Assembly: GCA_028023455.1 (NCBI GenBank)
Contig: JAQFVV010000028.1
Coordinates: 184,001-248,000, forward strand
Direction of reading: 5' to 3'
DNA length: 64,000 nucleotides
Source of the DNA: Epiperipatus broadwayi
Taxonomy: Eukaryota; Onychophora; Udeonychophora; Euonychophora; Peripatidae
Part shown: one piece after another, positions 34,660-46,130 of the stretch
How positions within the stretch are numbered: the stretch's first letter is position 1
How the letters are laid out: every line of letters starts with the position of its first letter
The notes under the pieces: model-generated
The model's database searches: none
What the model was told of the DNA's origin: nothing
The model's input: only the letters and a program-made list of their open reading frames with translations
Made by a program: the position numbers and the translations under genes

Positions 34660-35570
34660 GTTAGTAAAGGGTGTTAGATTACTTAGAAAAAGTACAAAGA
34701 GAAGTAGGAAGGCATGCACTAGAAGCAGATGTATGGATGACAAGGGAGCAATTCAAAGAGAAATTGGATGGTCAAGTTTTTATATTGGATGCAAAAAGCA
34801 AACTGAATATGTTCAATAGATTGCAATTTATGGATAATAACAGAATAGCCAAAATATTATTTAATTGGGTTATGAGTAAAAAACAGGCAACAACATGGGT
34901 GAGAAAGGTAGTATGGTACACAGAAGATTTGGATAAAAACTTTGTCAATATACTTATACAAAAGATGAGATGATAATCTCAAGTGTCATAGTAGCAAGGA
35001 ATGGGATAGAAGAATAGATGTATTAATAAAATCAGCAAAGTGGGGAGATGGAGATCCAATGTGGAGAGTAAAAAGAGTTTAAATTAATATAGAAATAAAC
35101 AGAATATCGAGTGTGAGTTGATTTATGATAATAGCAAGAAAAGTAGTTTACTGTTTAAGATTTGAACAGGATCATTAGCAACAAGAGAATATACAAATAA
35201 ATTGAAAAATGTGGGTCATTTAGTCTACAAGTTATGTAAAAAAGGTATAAAAATATTAAGCATCTGTTAATTGAAAATAAATGCTTACAAGCAGAAAGGG
35301 TACAAATAATGAAGTTGTGGGACAATAAATATAAACAAATACACAGAAAGTGGGTTTTTATGCTGGATTTTGAAATATATAAGCAGGAGATAGCTAAAAA
35401 GGCCATAGAATGGACAAGATAATGTTGTGGAAATGGGATGGAGAAAGATAGAGAAGAATATGGAAAAACAGGGTGGGGAATGGAAAGGGATGGTGGCTAA
35501 CAGGTTTCTCTGGGCATAATAGTTGAAAGATTCCTGATTCCAAGAAAAGAGAAGCCGTAATGCATCACAT
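34660..35570 (+). mobile_element. LINE ORF2 C-terminal remnant (CR1/Jockey-like type)
   Basis: A 100-codon frame starts LDYLEKVQREVGRHAL and continues DVWMTREQFKEKL, KSKLNMFNRLQFMDNNRIAK. This resembles the LEKxQxExGRxxLG ... EAIRGExGW region after the reverse transcriptase of many invertebrate LINEs. Further frames give SLATREYTNKLKN and then IKHLLIENKCLQAERVQIMK, a decayed C..C..HLL..C....ER zinc-knuckle-like end. The last 130 bp (to the AAGAGAAGCCGTAATGCATC word) recur in reverse at 38645-38830, which marks the 3' end. It contains frameshifts and is inactive. The 83-codon minus frame is antisense. Confidence 0.7.
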
Positions 35571-35849
35571 CACATATTTTCTGTTTAATAAATATACGCA
35601 AAATTTTATTTTTTAAGTATAATTTTTGTTAAAGTCTTTTAACTTTAGAAAAAGCTGGTGCAGTAAACAATTTTCTGACAAAATCAATATTGGACATTTT
35701 TTCCAAAAATAATTTGCTTTTGAAATTTGTTTTATACAGTTGCCTTCTCGTTTATGTAACTGGAAATGATTAAGAGAAGGTATAGAAATGTTTTAACAAC
35801 TTTAATAACATGAACACATGTCTAAATTAAATATAATCAACTGCTATGT

Positions 35850-36110
35850 GGGAAGAATTAGTTTTATTGCTCAGGAGTTTATAAAAAGCACAAATGCCAG
35901 ATCTGTGAGCACCAGAATGACCATGTGATCATCTGATCTCTAATTGGATGCTCTACCAACTGTGCCAAACCACAGGGTTTTAAAAAGCACATGGATTTAT
36001 TGCTTGGCAGTTCATAAGAAGTTCAAAGTTCTGATCTGCAAGTGCCAAAATCAATCCTGGAATCTCCCAATTCCAAGCTGGATGATCTATCTGTGTGGTT
36101 TCATCCAATG
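35850..36110 (-). mobile_element. Two family B SINE copies
   Basis: 35868-35975 (TTTATTGCTCAGGAGTTTAT ... CTGTGCCAAACCACAGGGTT) and 35995-36110 (TTTATTGCTTGGCAGTTCAT AAGAAGTTCAAAG ...). Plus frames of 65-74 codons downstream are not supported. Confidence 0.65.
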
Positions 36111-36244
36111 ATTTCTGAGAACGAAGAGAAAACTGTTATAGTTCTCCTTTCCTTCAGAAGTGGACTTTTACAAATTCCTTATTTATCTGATCGTATTAAG
36201 CATTGTTTGCTGCTGGCCAATAGGCTGATGTACAGCTAAACACA

Positions 36245-36620
36245 TAGCCAATGATTAGTACAGACTAATAAGCAATGATGATTCCTGAATCCCAATGCTC
36301 CAGTGCAGTCAGGGATCTGGCTGTAAATGGTCAGCCTTTTGGAGGAAAGAGCAGAAAACGTCTGCCTAATCTACAAAGATGGTATACATTCTCCACGAGA
36401 AGCCCTGCTAACCTAAACAGCACTAAGCATTCTTATGATAGCAATACACTATTTTTTCATGCAGCTAGGCATGTCCACATAAGGACCAGATGCTGCTAAA
36501 ACTACTGGTGAGTCAAGGCAAGCTGTCTGGTACAGCTGGAAGAGTTATTCTTCCTACCCATGAGGCAAGCTATCAGGTGTAGCTTGAAGTGGTAGATTAT
36601 TAAGACTCATATCGAAGAGC
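36245..36620. other. GC-richer island of unknown nature
   Basis: It has visibly more G+C than its neighbours, with words such as GCAAGCTGTCTGGTACAGCT, GGCAAGCTATCAGGTGTAGC (two related segments about 50 bp apart) and ATATCGAAGAGCCCTCAGTA. The 74-codon plus frame at 36275-36499 has no recognised motif. It could be a fragment of a GC-richer transposon or a decayed gene. Confidence 0.4.
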
Positions 36621-37044
36621 CCTCAGTAGAACTATGCTATTCTCTATTAGATATATATGTAAATATAATATTATATTAATTATAATACTGGTGCTAGTAT
36701 TGTTTTCTGTAGGCTGGGTTCGTAATTCAGACCAAATATAACAAAACAAAAATGAAGAATTTAAAAAATAAAACATTAAAAAAATTTAACAAAAAGAAAA
36801 ACTCCGAGAATCGTCTGCTTGTGATCACACCCAAAAATGATAAACTTTTCAAATTAATTTTTATTGTGAAACTGTTTAACAGACTGCCAACATGGTGGAA
36901 AAATTTTTGATCAGACTTATATGTCCCATCGGAGAAGTAGATCAGACAAAAATTTCAGTGAGACTTTAGAAGTCTAATCAAGATAGATTTGAACCTCATT
37001 CACAGAGTTATATTATTAATCAATGCCTGTATTCCAATTATAAT
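36621..37044. other. Non-coding, no recognised element
   Basis: AT-rich; nothing supported. Confidence 0.4.
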
Positions 37045-37409
37045 AAAATATATATAATTAATCAAAACAATACAATAATTAATACAGTAAAAAATATTTT
37101 AAAAACAAATATATACTACAATTTAATAGAAGTATTTTCAACTACCTATGTAGTCGTTATCAACTAGATTCAAATTGTATTACAAAAAAACCGTTACAAA
37201 TGTAAACAAAAAGTAATACGTTACACATCAATTTTCCCACAATTCATTAATTTTTATATTGGCAACCTGTCTATTTATCAAATGATGCTTTTTCACTTTC
37301 TATTAACATAGCTTCTTTAATTTTGCATTTATTTTATATATTTGTTTTTAAAATATTTTTTACTGTATTAATTATTGTATTATTTTGATTAATTATATAT
37401 ATGTAAAAT
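37045..37409. mobile_element. Foldback element with ~68-bp near-perfect arms
   Basis: The left arm, AAAATATATATAATTAATCA on to AAAATATTTTAAAAACAAA (37045-37113), is inverted at 37336-37409 with about two differences. The centre (CCCACAATTCATTAATTTTT) matches the repeat at 13.1 kb. Confidence 0.8.
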
Positions 37410-37667
37410 AATGGTTAAATTTTAAATGTAATTTAAATATATTGTATATAATTTTAATGAAATAATGTGGAAGTACTGAAAAACCTGTCTGTTACATGCA
37501 AACTAACTGTCAGTAAACATTAATGATTACTTACAAATCCATTTAGCCACGAACATTATTACACTTATTATTTAAGTGCTAAGATATATACAGAGAAAAA
37601 AAATACATGGCATATGATAATATAGTTTATGACTAGTATTTAATCAATATAACAACTATTATTTTCC

Positions 37668-37798
37668 CAAGTACCAAATCCATTTATCCTGTTCCTGTTA
37701 TACCACTTTGTTTAAATATGGATAATTTGACTTTTATTAATTACTTAAACTTACACAAAGTGGAAAAACTAATGTAGAAGAAGTAGATTTGCTATTGC
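37668..37798. mobile_element. Family M short foldback, copy 2
   Basis: TGTTCCTGTTATACCACTTT ... AAAGTGGAAAAACTAATGTA; it aligns along its length with 34525-34650. Confidence 0.7.
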
Positions 37799-38009
37799 AC
37801 TTTTTAGATATACATAGAATTTTATTTTGAACTGTAAATTAGAAAGAGCTGATGTAAATAATTTTTTATACTAAAAATGATTAAATTGTCATGGTTGGAG
37901 AGCAACTCAATTATATATTGACAGTGCTTGGATTGAATATATATAACTTCCATTATAATTATCTATCAATATATAGATATATATCATCATCAGTTATACA
38001 TGTGCAGTT

Positions 38010-38125
38010 TACCATAACTGGTAGAGTATCCAAGTTGGGATCAGGATGTTCAAAAATCAATTCTGGTGCTTGCAGGTTTGGCACTGAAAATTCTTATGAA
38101 CTCTCAAGCAATAAAACCATATACC
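38010..38125 (+). mobile_element. Family B SINE copy
   Basis: GCAGTTTACCATAACTGGTAG (head) ... CTTATGAACTCTCAAGCAAT AAAACCAT (tail). The 104-codon frame at 37891-38205 runs through it and is not a gene. Confidence 0.6.
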
Positions 38126-38644
38126 TTTATTTAATCAATTGTTTGATATTCTTACCAAAACAGTTATTTGATTTTTTAGCAAATTTCAGGTGCACAATAT
38201 TTTAGGCATCCTTTTGTATGGAAATGATGAAAGATTCTCATAAAAACTATCATCTTACACTATGGTTAGAGGCCATTTCAATTGTCTATTGTAACAATTC
38301 ATACATCTTAATCTCAAACCATGTATTATACAAAACAGTTGATGTACTCCATGTATTTTCCCTGTAAACAATTGATCTATTCTCTACTGTAAATCTATCA
38401 ACATTTTACTATAAGAAAATGGCCACTTTTTACTGTCCATCCATGATTTTATTTGAAAAGCTTTTTTGAATTTCAACTGACAGAGGTTTTACGATAGATT
38501 TGAATTCACTGATATTTACATTTATAAAGAATTATTTACAGAGCAGCATTTTTCCTACTCATTTTAAAGCAAATAAATGATTATATATTAAATATGCAGT
38601 GCTAAATAAAATGTCAATTATTTAAAATGATTTTTTCATGCGAT

Positions 38645-38830
38645 ATAATGTGATGCACTATGGCTTCTCCTTATACAGAATCAGGAATCTCTTAGCCACT
38701 ATGCCCAGAAAAACCTGTTGGCCACTTTATCTTCCCTTTGCATTCCCTGCCCTAAGTTTTCCCATATTACTTAAACCATATGAATAATTGTGCTGCCCTC
38801 TTGCTGCTATAATTCAATACTTTTTATGTG
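38645..38830 (-). mobile_element. 3' end of the 34.7-kb type LINE
   Basis: GTGATGCACTATGGCTTCTC, GAATCAGGAATCTCTTAGCC and ATGCCCAGAAAAACCTGTTG are the reverse complement of 35455-35575. Confidence 0.65.
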
Positions 38831-38846
38831 AAGAAAACAGTACTGC

Positions 38847-39015
38847 AAATCCAAGATTTTATATGGAAAGGTATTTTAAAATTCACAGTTGTTAAAGGAA
38901 TGAATGCTATAATCAGCTGTTATCCAAATCAATTTGCCGTAAATATTTTGGCTGATTAACCAATTCTTCTAAATGTTATTCAAAAAAAGTTTCCATATAA
39001 AATCTTGGATATGCA
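38847..39015. repeat. Inverted repeat pair
   Basis: GCAAATCCAAGATTTTATAT GGAAA at 38847 is inverted as TTTCCATATAAAATCTTGGA at 38990, with about 120 bp between. Confidence 0.75.
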
Positions 39016-39589
39016 GGAAAAAACAGCTATTTTTTAATACTAAAATCGATCAAATTGTCATAGCTGGAGTGCATTTCATTATCTATTACATTTTACTGGT
39101 ATTGTAATTAATTATCATTTTATATATCATCAGTTGTTTGATACTATTGTTTAACAAATTTCAGGTTAAATGTATTATAATTATTTAAATACAGTTTGCA
39201 TAATAGATAACTAAAGTTATCTTTAAATAACACATCTAAAGGATAAAGGCTTCTCTCATACCCATCAGGAAAACAGTAAAGGAAAAAGTGATACTCAGAA
39301 AATTCATCAACTCTATGGGGGTTGCCTATTTACTGATCAATATTATATGATTCTCTGCACTGTTTATAAGTTTGCAACTTGGGAAAAAATCCAAATCTGT
39401 TAGAATTTTTTTAATCTTTACTTGATTCCAGATCATCACACAGCAAATGAAGGTATTACTAATATAACATGGGGATCTTTTTTTTGCATAATGAATGCCT
39501 AGTTTTACCCAAAAGACAGACTGAAACACCAAGGCAACAAGCTAGAATACTTGATAATCATGAGTTTATCAATGATTTATAACCTTTTA

Positions 39590-40275
<686 letters not shown>

Positions 40276-40277
40276 CA

Positions 40278-40640
40278 GTGACAAACTTTTCATACACTAG
40301 TGCCACCCAGCGCAAGCATAGTAATCAATGAATGCAAGACGAGTTTGCATAAAATTCATACCTAGTGCCAACTCTTCTAATATGTCCAGACCAGTTTCTA
40401 GTTTGTGTCTTTCATCAGTGAGGAGTTTTGGATATGAGAGCATTGCACCTAGATCCAAGACTCCTCATTGTTGAAATCCACAGCCTAAAAACTAGTCTGA
40501 AAATATTGGATGAATAGTCACTTTATGCACTAACCTTTTTGCAGCCATTGATTACTGTGGCTTGTACTAGGTGGCACTACCGCATGGAGTTTGTCACTGT
40601 TTTAACAGCTTGTGTAAGCATAGGAAATGCGATCATGTGA
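40278..40640 (+). mobile_element. Family A element, diverged subtype
   Basis: TAGTGCCACCCAGCGCAAGC, ATAGTAATCAATGAATGCAA, CCAGACCAGTTTCTAGTTTG and the reverse arms to ACTAGGTGGCACTACCGCAT, then GTTTTAACAGCTTGTGTAAG and GATCATGTGATAAT. It is a sister subtype in which CAGTGCAAGCC replaces the ACAGCAAGCT word. Confidence 0.75.
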
Positions 40641-41305
40641 TAATAAACTATGATCCATGGATCTTGCTCTTTACCATGGTACTAAACCATGAGTTCATAA
40701 AATGTTTGAATACTGGATGAAACAAGTGGACTTTGAATTCCAGCTAGCACTCTACCCATGGCACCAAACCAATAGGGTGACAACCCTTTAGCATAATTCA
40801 CTAATCTTTATTATGACTATTACATCATTATGCCTATTTAAAATGACAAATATTACATTTTATCATAATTATCAATAATCATCCATTTTCCTATTGTTTT
40901 TCATTTTTAAATGTTTATTCATTCAGTATTTTTAAGAGATGATTGATTCTAAATGTTTTACTTTTATTCTGACAAACTTAAATAATCTTTCTCTGCCTAA
41001 AGTAAAAACAAGCCATTTTAAGTAAACAATTTTTTTAAAGTAAATAAAATTTATTGAGTATTGATAATAACTCGACAGTAAAAAAAAAGTTGTTACAAAT
41101 TTGAATAATTTTTGTGAAAAATTCTTTAATTAAAAATCTGTTTTAAATTGCTACTGATGCCCCCAGTTTGTGGTTTCAGTTATCGACTTGCAAAAAAAAA
41201 AGTATAAAAATTAATAATAAAAAAATACAATATATATAAAGAGAAACAATTCATAATGCTAGCTGAAATCTCTAAAATATTTGAAACACCCCATAGCTAT
41301 ATTAC
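40641..41305. other. SINE scrap then AT-rich non-coding
   Basis: 40645-40770 is another reversed family B copy. The rest shows no feature. Confidence 0.45.
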
Positions 41306-41307
41306 TT

Positions 41308-41565
41308 TCACAGAGGCAAAACTCTCCAGACAATAGCACCACTCAGTGGAAGCCGTAATCAAGGATCCTCACTGATGAACGCACAAACTAGAAACTAGTA
41401 TGGGTATATTGGATGAGTAAGCACTTGATAGGGATTTTATGCACAAATCTTCCCGCATCCATTGATTACTCTGACTTGCACTGAGTGGCGCTATTGTATG
41501 GAGTTTTGCCTCTGTGAAAACAATTTGTGTGCATAGAGAATGGTGATCATGTGATGTTTAGCGGC
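41308..41565 (+). mobile_element. Family A element, internally deleted
   Basis: GAGGCAAAACTCTCCAGACA and GGAGTTTTGCCTCTGTGAAA form the ends. Only the right-hand core arm is kept (GAAACTAGTATGGGTATATT). The tail is GTGATCATGTGATGTTTAGC. Confidence 0.7.
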
Positions 41566-41639
41566 CATATTGCAGACTAAGCTTTTTATTTTTATTTAAA
41601 GGAGGTGTATAAAGTAACATAGCTGTGGAACATTTAAAA

Positions 41640-41790
41640 TATAGTGTGTAAATTAATAATTTATATTAGCCATTTATTAGATTAGAGATGTAGTGTAATT
41701 ACACCCTCTCAATTAAGATAGGGAGTAGTTTTTATCTACTTTCAACACCTTGTGAAGGGGTGTAATCATAAAGATATGATCAAAGACTTG
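41640..41790 (+). repeat. Family G repeat
   Basis: AATTAATAATTTATATTAGC, GATTAGAGATGTAGTG, AGTTTTTATCTACTTTCAAC and GTGTAATCATAAAGATATGA align with 26622-26800. Confidence 0.6.
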
Positions 41791-42154
41791 AAAAATATGT
41801 GTGATTACATTTCTCCATAAGGTGTCAAAAGCATATAGAAACAAATCATTACATTGTGTGAGGGTTGTGTTGAAAAATTTACACCACAGAAATATTCATT
41901 ATAGTATGATAACATATCTAAGTGTGTATGTGTGGGTTAAAGTACTATGCAATTTCATTATTCTCTGTAAATTGCAGTATCTATGGCAAGATTTGGAACA
42001 AATGGTGGTGGTGGATGGGGGGATGGGCATCTACCATTTTTAAGAACATATTATTTGTGCATTACTTTAAAATAATATATTTAACATTTCTTGGTGTAGG
42101 TATTTAAAGTATTGGCATTTAGTAAACAAATACCCAAAAAATTCTTATCACACA

Positions 42155-42160
42155 TTTATT
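42155..42160 (-). terminator. Poly(A) signal AATAAA
   Basis: Minus-strand CAATAAATG lies 41 nt after the stop of the candidate terminal exon and is followed by T-rich sequence. It would set the 3' end of the minus-strand membrane-protein gene near 42.13 kb. The motif alone is common in AT-rich DNA; its position is what gives it weight. Confidence 0.4.
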
Positions 42161-42200
42161 GAAACAAAAAAACAAGTAAAATAAAAGCTCAAAAATAATA

Positions 42201-42267
42201 TTACATTAAACGTAATGAAGTGCCGCCAAATAATGACGATTGTTTACGTTCATACGTTATCTTACGC
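42201..42267 (-). CDS. Candidate terminal coding exon of the same membrane protein
   Basis: On the minus strand the acceptor ATATTTTTTTTAG opens an exon whose first G completes the AG left by the exon ending at 45534. It then reads RKITYERKQSSLFGGTSLRLM and stops at 42203-42201. It holds six CpGs in 67 nt, unlike the CpG-poor surroundings. A poly(A) signal follows 41 nt after the stop. The basic, Ser/Gly-containing tail after a membrane segment suggests a cytosolic C-terminus, which is inference. The upstream open codons (to 42383) are intron and would be a chance extension. I know no family with this tail. The joint evidence of acceptor, matched phase, CpG content and poly(A) signal makes a real gene end likely. 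Confidence 0.5.
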
Positions 42268-42935
42268 CTAAAAAAAATATTAATTATATGTTGTGAAATG
42301 AAATTTATAAGCAATTTAGTGATATTTTTTAAAGATAACAGTAACTTATAATTCATTTTCTTAATATTGTTTAATTTTAACAAGTAACACGTTTGTTAAA
42401 ATATTTTTGAGAAAATAAATATAAACAAATAGTTGAGGCCTCTGAAAATGAATAACCAAAACAAAGAAGTTGGTGAATTTCCATCGTAGTTAACGTATTA
42501 TTATTAATTTAAGAATAAAATTTATTTAAAAAATATTGCCTTATAATTACAGTAATTCTTCATATGATAAAATTCTATTTATCAACTATGTTTTGCAAGA
42601 TTTAAATGTATTGTTTACTTGCGAGTTCTGGTAGATTGTCCACCCCAGAAATATTAGGTCTGGGTTCAATGTGTCAATGTTGTTTTAATAGTGTTATCTT
42701 TCGCTTTTTTTTTCTTGTCCCATATTCTTTTTACGTTTTACTAAATAGTTTTTTTCTTATTTTTATTAATATTATCTTTTTTTTTAATGCAACATTATCT
42801 TTTTACTTGTTCTCTAGCTAAAAACTAGTAATTGATACATAATCCAATCATTGGTTTCTCCACGGAAGAAACTAATGGTCACAATATATATATATTAAAT
42901 ACAAGTATATTTTATATACCTGTAATCTAGCTGTA
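42268..42935. other. Presumed intron of the minus-strand gene; no element recognised
   Basis: The 71-codon plus frame at 42606-42821 is T-rich and unsupported. Confidence 0.35.
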
Positions 42936-42939
42936 ATAC

Positions 42940-43070
42940 AGATTTGAACACAGACTTTCAAGCTCCTTTTGGCCATTTACTCTATATCATACTATCAATA
43001 CACAATACACATGACCACCCACGTGATAATGTTGATAGATTTGAAATAAGTCATTGACCATATTTTTCCA
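42940..43070 (-). mobile_element. Family D arm, reverse
   Basis: TTTGAACACAGACTTTCAAG CTCC and TGACCACCCACGTGATAA. The flank ATACCTGTAATCTAGC also matches, inverted, the flank at 62430. Confidence 0.6.
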
Positions 43071-43950
43071 CGAGGTCAATTTTTATATTAATTATTAAGT
43101 CTCTTTGACTCTAGCTATAATGGTTGAAATCAATAGAATATCCCATAAGTAATAAGTTGAAAAATACCTATTTCTAAAGCATATATAAGAATACACAGAA
43201 TGTCACGTGATATTTTATTTATTTCATGCCATTCATCTGGTTATTCATATATTCAGTTTCAATCGTTTATCTATTTATTAATTAAAGTTTATATAGATTA
43301 GTAATAGCTCACCCTAATTTTTCTGATTTATAACTTTTCTAGCAGAAGCATTGGTTATGCCATATTTATTATTAACTCATTAGAAAATCATCAACATACA
43401 TTACAAACATTCTTAATAACTTAGCCAAAAAATTAAAATAAACAGTAAAAAATTTTTAAACCTAAATGTATGGTGAGGTGAGTTACTTAAAATTAATACC
43501 TGAGAACAAATTTTACCACAATATTTTTTTTAGTAGGATTAAACTAAATTTAGTTCAGCAGTCATATATCACTGTTTCTTAGAATTCCATTCTGTTCTAG
43601 AACTATATAGAATATGGTTGAGTAACAATGGACATCAGATGATGTTATAGTATAAAACCCTATATCCAGACTTCCTCTTTCATCAGTGACTAAGATTCAA
43701 ACCAGAAATAAATGCCATATTTTACACCATTCAAGCTAATAATCTGAAATTTAAAAGCCTCTAGGGGTTCAAACCTAGGATAACTCACTTACTTAGCTAT
43801 ACAAATCTAACACCAGATCAATTTCTATATATTTTTGAGACTCAGTTCATAACAAATATAAGCCTTTTTTACTTTTTGTCTAGGAAAAATTAACATCAAC
43901 CGTAACATTGCATGACCTCTTGTAGGATTGCTTATATGATTCCAAGAGCA
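43071..43950. other. Non-coding, presumed intron
   Basis: A weak family A core scrap lies at 43660-43700 (CTTTCATCAGTGACTAAG). Otherwise nothing. Confidence 0.4.
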
Positions 43951-43959
43951 ATTGTCTTC

Positions 43960-44125
43960 ATCCTATTCTTAAAAAAAGGTCGATCCAACATGCACAAGTA
44001 CATTAGTTTCAGCTTTGAATTCTAGTATTCGCCGATAATAGCAAAATCCAGAAACTGGTCTGAAGATGGGGATTTTATAGCAACATATCATCTGGTGTGT
44101 ATTGATTAAATGATTAACTGCTTTT
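43960..44125. repeat. Decayed family A fragment
   Basis: AGAAACTGGTCTGAAGATGG GGATTTTAT and TCTGGTGTGTATTGATTAAA follow family A right-arm order. The 74-codon minus frame is a shadow. Confidence 0.45.
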
Positions 44126-44199
44126 GGAAATATAAACCATGTGTGAGCATATGAAGTTAGGTGCTTTTTATAAATATAAGACCAGGTATGCATTATCTA

Positions 44200-44420
44200 A
44201 ACAAGAATATACTAACAGATGAAAACCATTTGAAAACAAATTTTATCCTATTATTTTTCTGGTAGGCTTAAACTAAGTCATCAATTGTATTTATATTATT
44301 TATAAGTAATTTTTACAAATAGATAGGTGCCCATTATCTGAAAAATAATATACCAGCAGGTGCAAATCATTAGAGAACAAATTCCAGAATAATATCTTAC
44401 TGCTAGACTTAAATTAAGTT
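44200..44420. repeat. Diverged direct repeat, about 125 bp apart
   Basis: AATATACTAACAGATGAAAA CCATTTGAAAACAAATTTTA at 44206 recurs as AATATACCAGCAGGTGCAAA TCATTAGAGAACAAATTCCA at 44347. Confidence 0.55.
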
Positions 44421-44869
44421 TAGTTAACCAATCACATTTATAATATTTGTTAGTGATGATAACTTTTTTTTACTGAGTATAGCATATGGCATTTATAAAA
44501 ATATCGATAAAAAATATTTTAAATAGTTTACTACAGGACAAAAAGTATTCCATCAGCTGTAGCAATAGTATGACATTAGTACTTATATAGATTGTTAATT
44601 ACCTGAAAGTTTTTACATTCTTGTTTTACTATTTAGCTAAAAACAACTGGAATACCCATTAACTAACCACTATAGATGGTTAGCCATAGTGATTATAGGT
44701 TGACTGTCTGCAAAAAAACTCCAAACCTAATGGATAAAATTTTCAAATTAACCAAGACCAAATTCAAATCTGGGTTGAAGGCATGGTAAATAGATGTACT
44801 ATTATTGTATCATAATGCTTTTCATATGCATGTATGCCATATTTTTAATGTGATCAAAATTTAACTATA

Positions 44870-44965
44870 TAGTTGTCACATCATTTATTAAACTAGAGAT
44901 TATCCAATAACGAATAATATTTCTGTAGTATAATTTTCACTACATCTCTTTCACTTAAGGTAGTT
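44870..44965 (+). repeat. Family G fragment
   Basis: TTATTAAACTAGAGATTATC CAATAACGAATAATATTTCT and TTTTCACTACATCTCT. Confidence 0.55.
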
Positions 44966-45533
44966 GTCATATGCATATCACAAACTATTTTTGGGTCTGA
45001 AAAATATAACATATGTTAGTCAGTCCAGTGGTAATCATATAATGCTAAACTGCCACCACACCAACCATTTGTCAATCTTTTTTCTAGTAAGAAAAGAATA
45101 AAAATCCTCTCAAGCTACCATGAAAACTTGCATGATATGAATTGAGTCTGTTTGGTCTCCATGTATATATTAAATATTACTAATTTCAATTGCACGTAAA
45201 TAACTTATTACTACCTTGAATGAATCAAAGGGCATTGATAAATGAAAAGTGAAATTATTTGCAAGTTTATTAAAATATCTCGTTATGAGGCTACTTCAAA
45301 AATAATTCTTAGTAACGTATTTGGAACGAGAATGTGCGGTGATATGCTTACATCGAGATTAATACTCTAAAATTGGTTTATTAAGTAAATAAAATACTCT
45401 CAATCCAAATTTCGATGCATTACGTAATATTAATTGCTGGTAATATTTATATTTACATATTTCATTTGAATGATATTGACTTGAAAATTTCACAAATATC
45501 AGTTAAAATAATATAAAGCAATTTGACATATAC

Positions 45534-45710
45534 CTTTCAAAGGTAAAATATTCTTGGATTCTTTCCAAAGGTGTTTTTAGATTAGCCACTATAAAAAGGA
45601 CTGAGTAAAGGCTTTAAAAGGTAAAATATTCATGGATTCTTTCCAAAGGTGTTTTCAGATTAGCCACTATAAAAAGGACTGAGTAAAGCGAGAAGACGGT
45701 CCATTCTTTT
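45534..45710 (-). pseudogene. Membrane-protein exon with 78-bp in-frame duplication and premature stop
   Basis: On the minus strand an acceptor (CTTTTTTTTATAG) precedes 177 nt that end at the donor GAAAG|GTATATG. The frame that needs phase 2 upstream reads KEWTVFSLYSVLFIVANLK then TPLERIHEYFTF, a TAA at 45614-45616, and then in the same frame a second copy, SLYSVLFIVANLK TPLERIQEYFTFE, ending in AG. The hydrophobic stretch VFSLYSVLFIVANL looks like a membrane segment. The two copies are 78 bp apart (26 codons). The stop sits where the second copy has GAA, so one G-to-T change explains it. Removing one unit would leave an ordinary 99-nt exon. The terminal AG joins the exon at 42267 in phase (AG|G = Arg). 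The protein is not recognised. The exon may be a broken allele, a pseudogene, or an assembly duplication with an error. Confidence 0.5.
45535..45690. repeat. 78-bp in-exon tandem duplication
   Basis: CTTTCCAAAGGTGTTTT(T/C)AG and GATTAGCCACTATAAAAAGG recur at a 78-bp spacing with about four differences. See the exon entry at 45534-45710. Confidence 0.9.
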
Positions 45711-45979
45711 CTATAAAAAAAAGTTGTACCTTATGCTTTGGATTGAGACTACTTCATTTACTTAATAAACCAGTTTTAAAGTATTAATCTCGATGTATTA
45801 CATAATATTAAACGCTGGGAATGTGTGTCTATATATATAATTAACTAAAAAGGTATACTTCTGATGCTGATATTTTAAAACCAATTTATGTAATAAAAAT
45901 GTTTTATTACAAATAAAGTATGCTAGAAAGTTGGTAAACCAAGATATAATATCAGTAAAGATATAAAGCAGAAAATGAA

Positions 45980-46130
45980 TGGTTTATTATTCAGGAATTT
46001 ATAAAAAGTTTGAACAGTGAAATGAATAGAAATCGCGAATTTGTAGAATGGGAATAATAAATTGCTATTATTAATGACTTTTACTTTATAGTGTAGTGAA
46101 TTAAATTTTGTCATTCTCATGAACTGAGTT
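45980..46130 (-). mobile_element. Family B SINE fragment
   Basis: TTTATTATTCAGGAATTTAT AAAAAGTTTGAAC and a TTTATAGTGTAGTGAATTAA end. The 65-codon minus frame here is a shadow. Confidence 0.5.

Larger units (their letters stand above)
45345..45825. repeat. Inverted repeat arms flanking the 45.5-kb exon
   Basis: Left arm 45345-45440 (CATCGAGATTAATACTCTAA, GGTTTATTAAGTAAAT, CTCAATCCAAA). Right arm 45737-45825 (TTTGGATTGAGACTACTTCA, ATTTACTTAATAAACC, GTATTAATCTCGATG). The arms could pair across the exon in pre-mRNA. Confidence 0.7.

Noticed and set aside
35155-35406. 83-codon minus frame with hydrophobic residues
   Set aside because: Antisense of the LINE remnant at 34.66-35.57 kb.
37891-38205. 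104-codon plus frame
   Set aside because: It spans unrelated unique sequence and a SINE, with no motif or splice support.
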